The notes under the pieces: model-generated | Seen by the model: the letters and a program-made list of their open reading frames with translations, nothing else | Told to the model about the DNA's origin: nothing | The model's database searches: none | Program-made: the position numbers and the translations under genes | In this document: positions 62,339 to 64,000 of the stretch, one piece after another | Layout of the letters: every line of letters starts with the position of its first letter | Numbering within the stretch: position 1 is the first letter of the stretch | Origin: Phenylobacterium sp. J426 | GTDB taxonomy: Bacteria > Pseudomonadota > Alphaproteobacteria > Caulobacterales > Caulobacteraceae | DNA length: 64,000 bases | Direction of reading: 5' to 3' | Assembly: GCF_024699945.1 (NCBI RefSeq) | Contig: NZ_JAJOMY010000003.1 | Coordinates: 62,001-126,000, forward strand

Positions 62339-64000
62339 TCACGCGGTCGCCTCGACAGCCAGCCGTCGACGCTCACCGGTGCCATGCACCAGGCGATAGA
62401 GCGAGGGCAGGACCAGCAAGGTGAGCAGTGTCGAGGAGATAATCCCGCCAATCACGACGGTCGCGAGCGGACGTTGGACTTCGGCCCCCGCTCCCACGTT
62501 AAACGCCATTGGCACAAAACCGAGGCTCGCCACCAAGGCCGTCATTAACACAGGGCGCAGCCTGGTCAGGGCGCCTTCGCGGATCGCTTCGTCTAGTCCT
62601 CTACCCTCGGCCAGGAGGTTACGGATGAAGCTCACCATCACGACGCCGTTCAGGACGGCCACACCGGAGAGCGCGATGAAGCCGACGCCGGCGGAGATGG
62701 AGAGGGGCAACCCCCGCAGGAGAAGGGCGGCTACCCCGCCCGTCAACGCCAGCGGCACGCCTGAAAAGACGATGGCGGCGTCCTTCACCGAGCGGAACAG
62801 CGCAAAGAGCAGGCCGAAGATCAGCAGCAGGGCGGCGGGTACGACGAGCTGAAGGCGCTTGGCCGCCGAAATCAGCTGCTCGAACGTGCCGCCATAGCTG
62901 ACCCAGTAGCCGCTAGGGAGCTCGACTTCGACTCCCACCTTCTGCTGAACCTCGGTGATGAAGGAGCCAAGGTCGCGCCCGCGGACGTTCGCTGTCACCA
63001 CGACACGGCGCTTGCCGTCCTCGCGGCTGATCTGGTTGGGCCCGATCTCGACTTCGATCTTGGCCACGTCCTGCAATGGGACGAAGCCGCGGGGCGCGCC
63101 TTCCGCCGCCGGCAACGGGATTCGAGCCGACCGATCTCATCGACGTTGCGGCGAATGTCCTCCGGCAACCGGACAATGACGTCGAACCGGCGGTCGCCCT
63201 CGAAGATCTGGCCTGCGACCGCGCCGCCGATCGAAGCGGCGACCACGTCCTGGACATCCTCCACGTTCAGCCCAAGCCGGGCGAGGGCGGCGCGATCAGG
63301 CGTGATCTGCAGCACCGGAAGTCCGGTAATCTGCTCTACCCCGACATCCTGAGCGCCTTCGATCCCCTCCACCACAGAGCCGACCGCCTCGCCGATCGAA
63401 AGCAGCACGTCGAGGTCGTCGCCGAAGACCTTCACAGCAACGTCAGCGCGAACGCCTGACAGGAGTTCGTTGAAGCGCATCTGGATGGGCTGGGTGAACT
63501 CATAGTTGTTGCCGGGGATCGTAACCACGGCCGCCTGGAGCTCGGCCAACAACTCCGCGCGGGGCTTGCGGGGGTCGGGCCAGTCCTTCCGATCCTTCAG
63601 CATGACGAAGGTGTCGGCGACCGACGGCGGCATCGGATCAGTAGCCACCTCCGCTGTACCCAGTTTGGCAACGACGCGCTCTACCTCCGGAAAGCGCTTT
63701 AGACGGGCCTCAAGCGCCGACTGCATCTGGACCGCCTGCGTCAGGCTGGTGCCGGGGATCCGCAGGGCGTGGAGGGCGATATCCCCCTTCATCGAGGTTC
63801 GGGACGAACTCCGACCCCATGCGGCTCGCTGCAAAGCCAGCGATCACGACGAGAACGACGGCCCCCGCGACGAAGGCTGTGCGGAGGCGCAGCGCCGCGT
63901 CCAGAGCGGGTTGGTACACCCGCCGCGCGCGCCGCATGACGGGACTCTCCTTCTCCTCGACCCTGCCGGCGACGAAGAGCGCAACGGCGGCCGGCACGAA
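62339..64000 (-). CDS. CzcA/CusA-type heavy-metal RND efflux pump, 3' part, two frameshifts
   Basis: Runs off the right edge. Visible: a membrane segment FVAGAVVLVVIAGFAASRMG with FVPNLDEG, the porter region (ADVAVKVFGDDLDVLLSIGE; LPVLQITPDRAALARLGLNV), then NQISREDGKRRVVVTANVRG and the C-terminal membrane domain (GVPLALTGGVAALLLRGLPL; SGVAVLNGVVMVSFIRNLL). Shifts near 63790-63796 (extra G) and 63118-63122 (missing base). Inner-membrane proton-driven exporter of cobalt/zinc/cadmium or copper/silver; the metal cannot be fixed because the N-terminal part is missing. Confidence 0.9.

Overview
The window is GC-rich alphaproteobacterial DNA. Several traits suggest a Caulobacterales host (Phenylobacterium, Caulobacter or Brevundimonas-like): an HWE histidine kinase, many small paralogous proteins and several Crp/Fnr regulators. 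That placement is inference. The first 13.7 kb reads as the backbone of a mobilisable or conjugative plasmid, or an integrated relative, and the rest as a mosaic of insertion sequences, resistance genes, a defence island and stress-sensing genes.

Region by region. 1-13.7 kb: relaxase and MobC-like protein, a MerR regulator, parA/parB with a small ribbon-helix-helix protein, an ArdC antirestriction protein, a large second ParB-domain protein, an IS110 element, a ParDE toxin-antitoxin pair, small plasmid genes, an Ssb and a DUF3768 protein. Three cis-element families run through this part: four copies of a roughly 150-170 bp intergenic repeat, five near-identical 16-bp palindromes, and an AACATCATTA-type promoter element. 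14-19.9 kb: an IS1182-type element, a short mer-type operon (merR divergent from merT plus two small genes), and a YdcH/TerC pair. 20-24 kb: small proteins, a Crp/Fnr regulator and a response regulator. 24.1-28.9 kb: a Tn402/Tn5053-like transposition module (TniQ, TniB, TniA, two extra genes, divergent resolvase).

29-36.8 kb is the most interesting part, a defence island. A WYL regulator (CapW/BrxR type) is divergent from a complete bacterial ubiquitin-like conjugation operon, in the order ubiquitin-like protein, E2, JAB peptidase, E1 (the BilABCD order). A cytosine-5 methyltransferase follows, with two overlapping nuclease-type genes, one of them GIY-YIG. The promoter between the WYL gene and the operon carries ACCCAT three times at exactly 17-bp spacing.

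37-58.3 kb: hemerythrin and diacylglycerol-kinase pair, Crp/Fnr regulators, a four-gene CheR/CheB/hybrid-kinase operon, a second IS1182-type element, an HWE kinase with its response regulator, a decayed kinase, and a PAS-PAS chemoreceptor. 58.6-61.2 kb: an IS21 element whose ends, 7-bp target duplication and interrupted host gene can all be reconstructed. 62.3-64 kb: a CzcA/CusA-type metal efflux pump running off the window.

About twenty genes carry one or two apparent single-base frameshifts, mostly an extra base in a short G or C run. This looks more like sequencing error than mass gene decay, so those genes are annotated across the shift and marked. No tRNA, rRNA or CRISPR array was seen.
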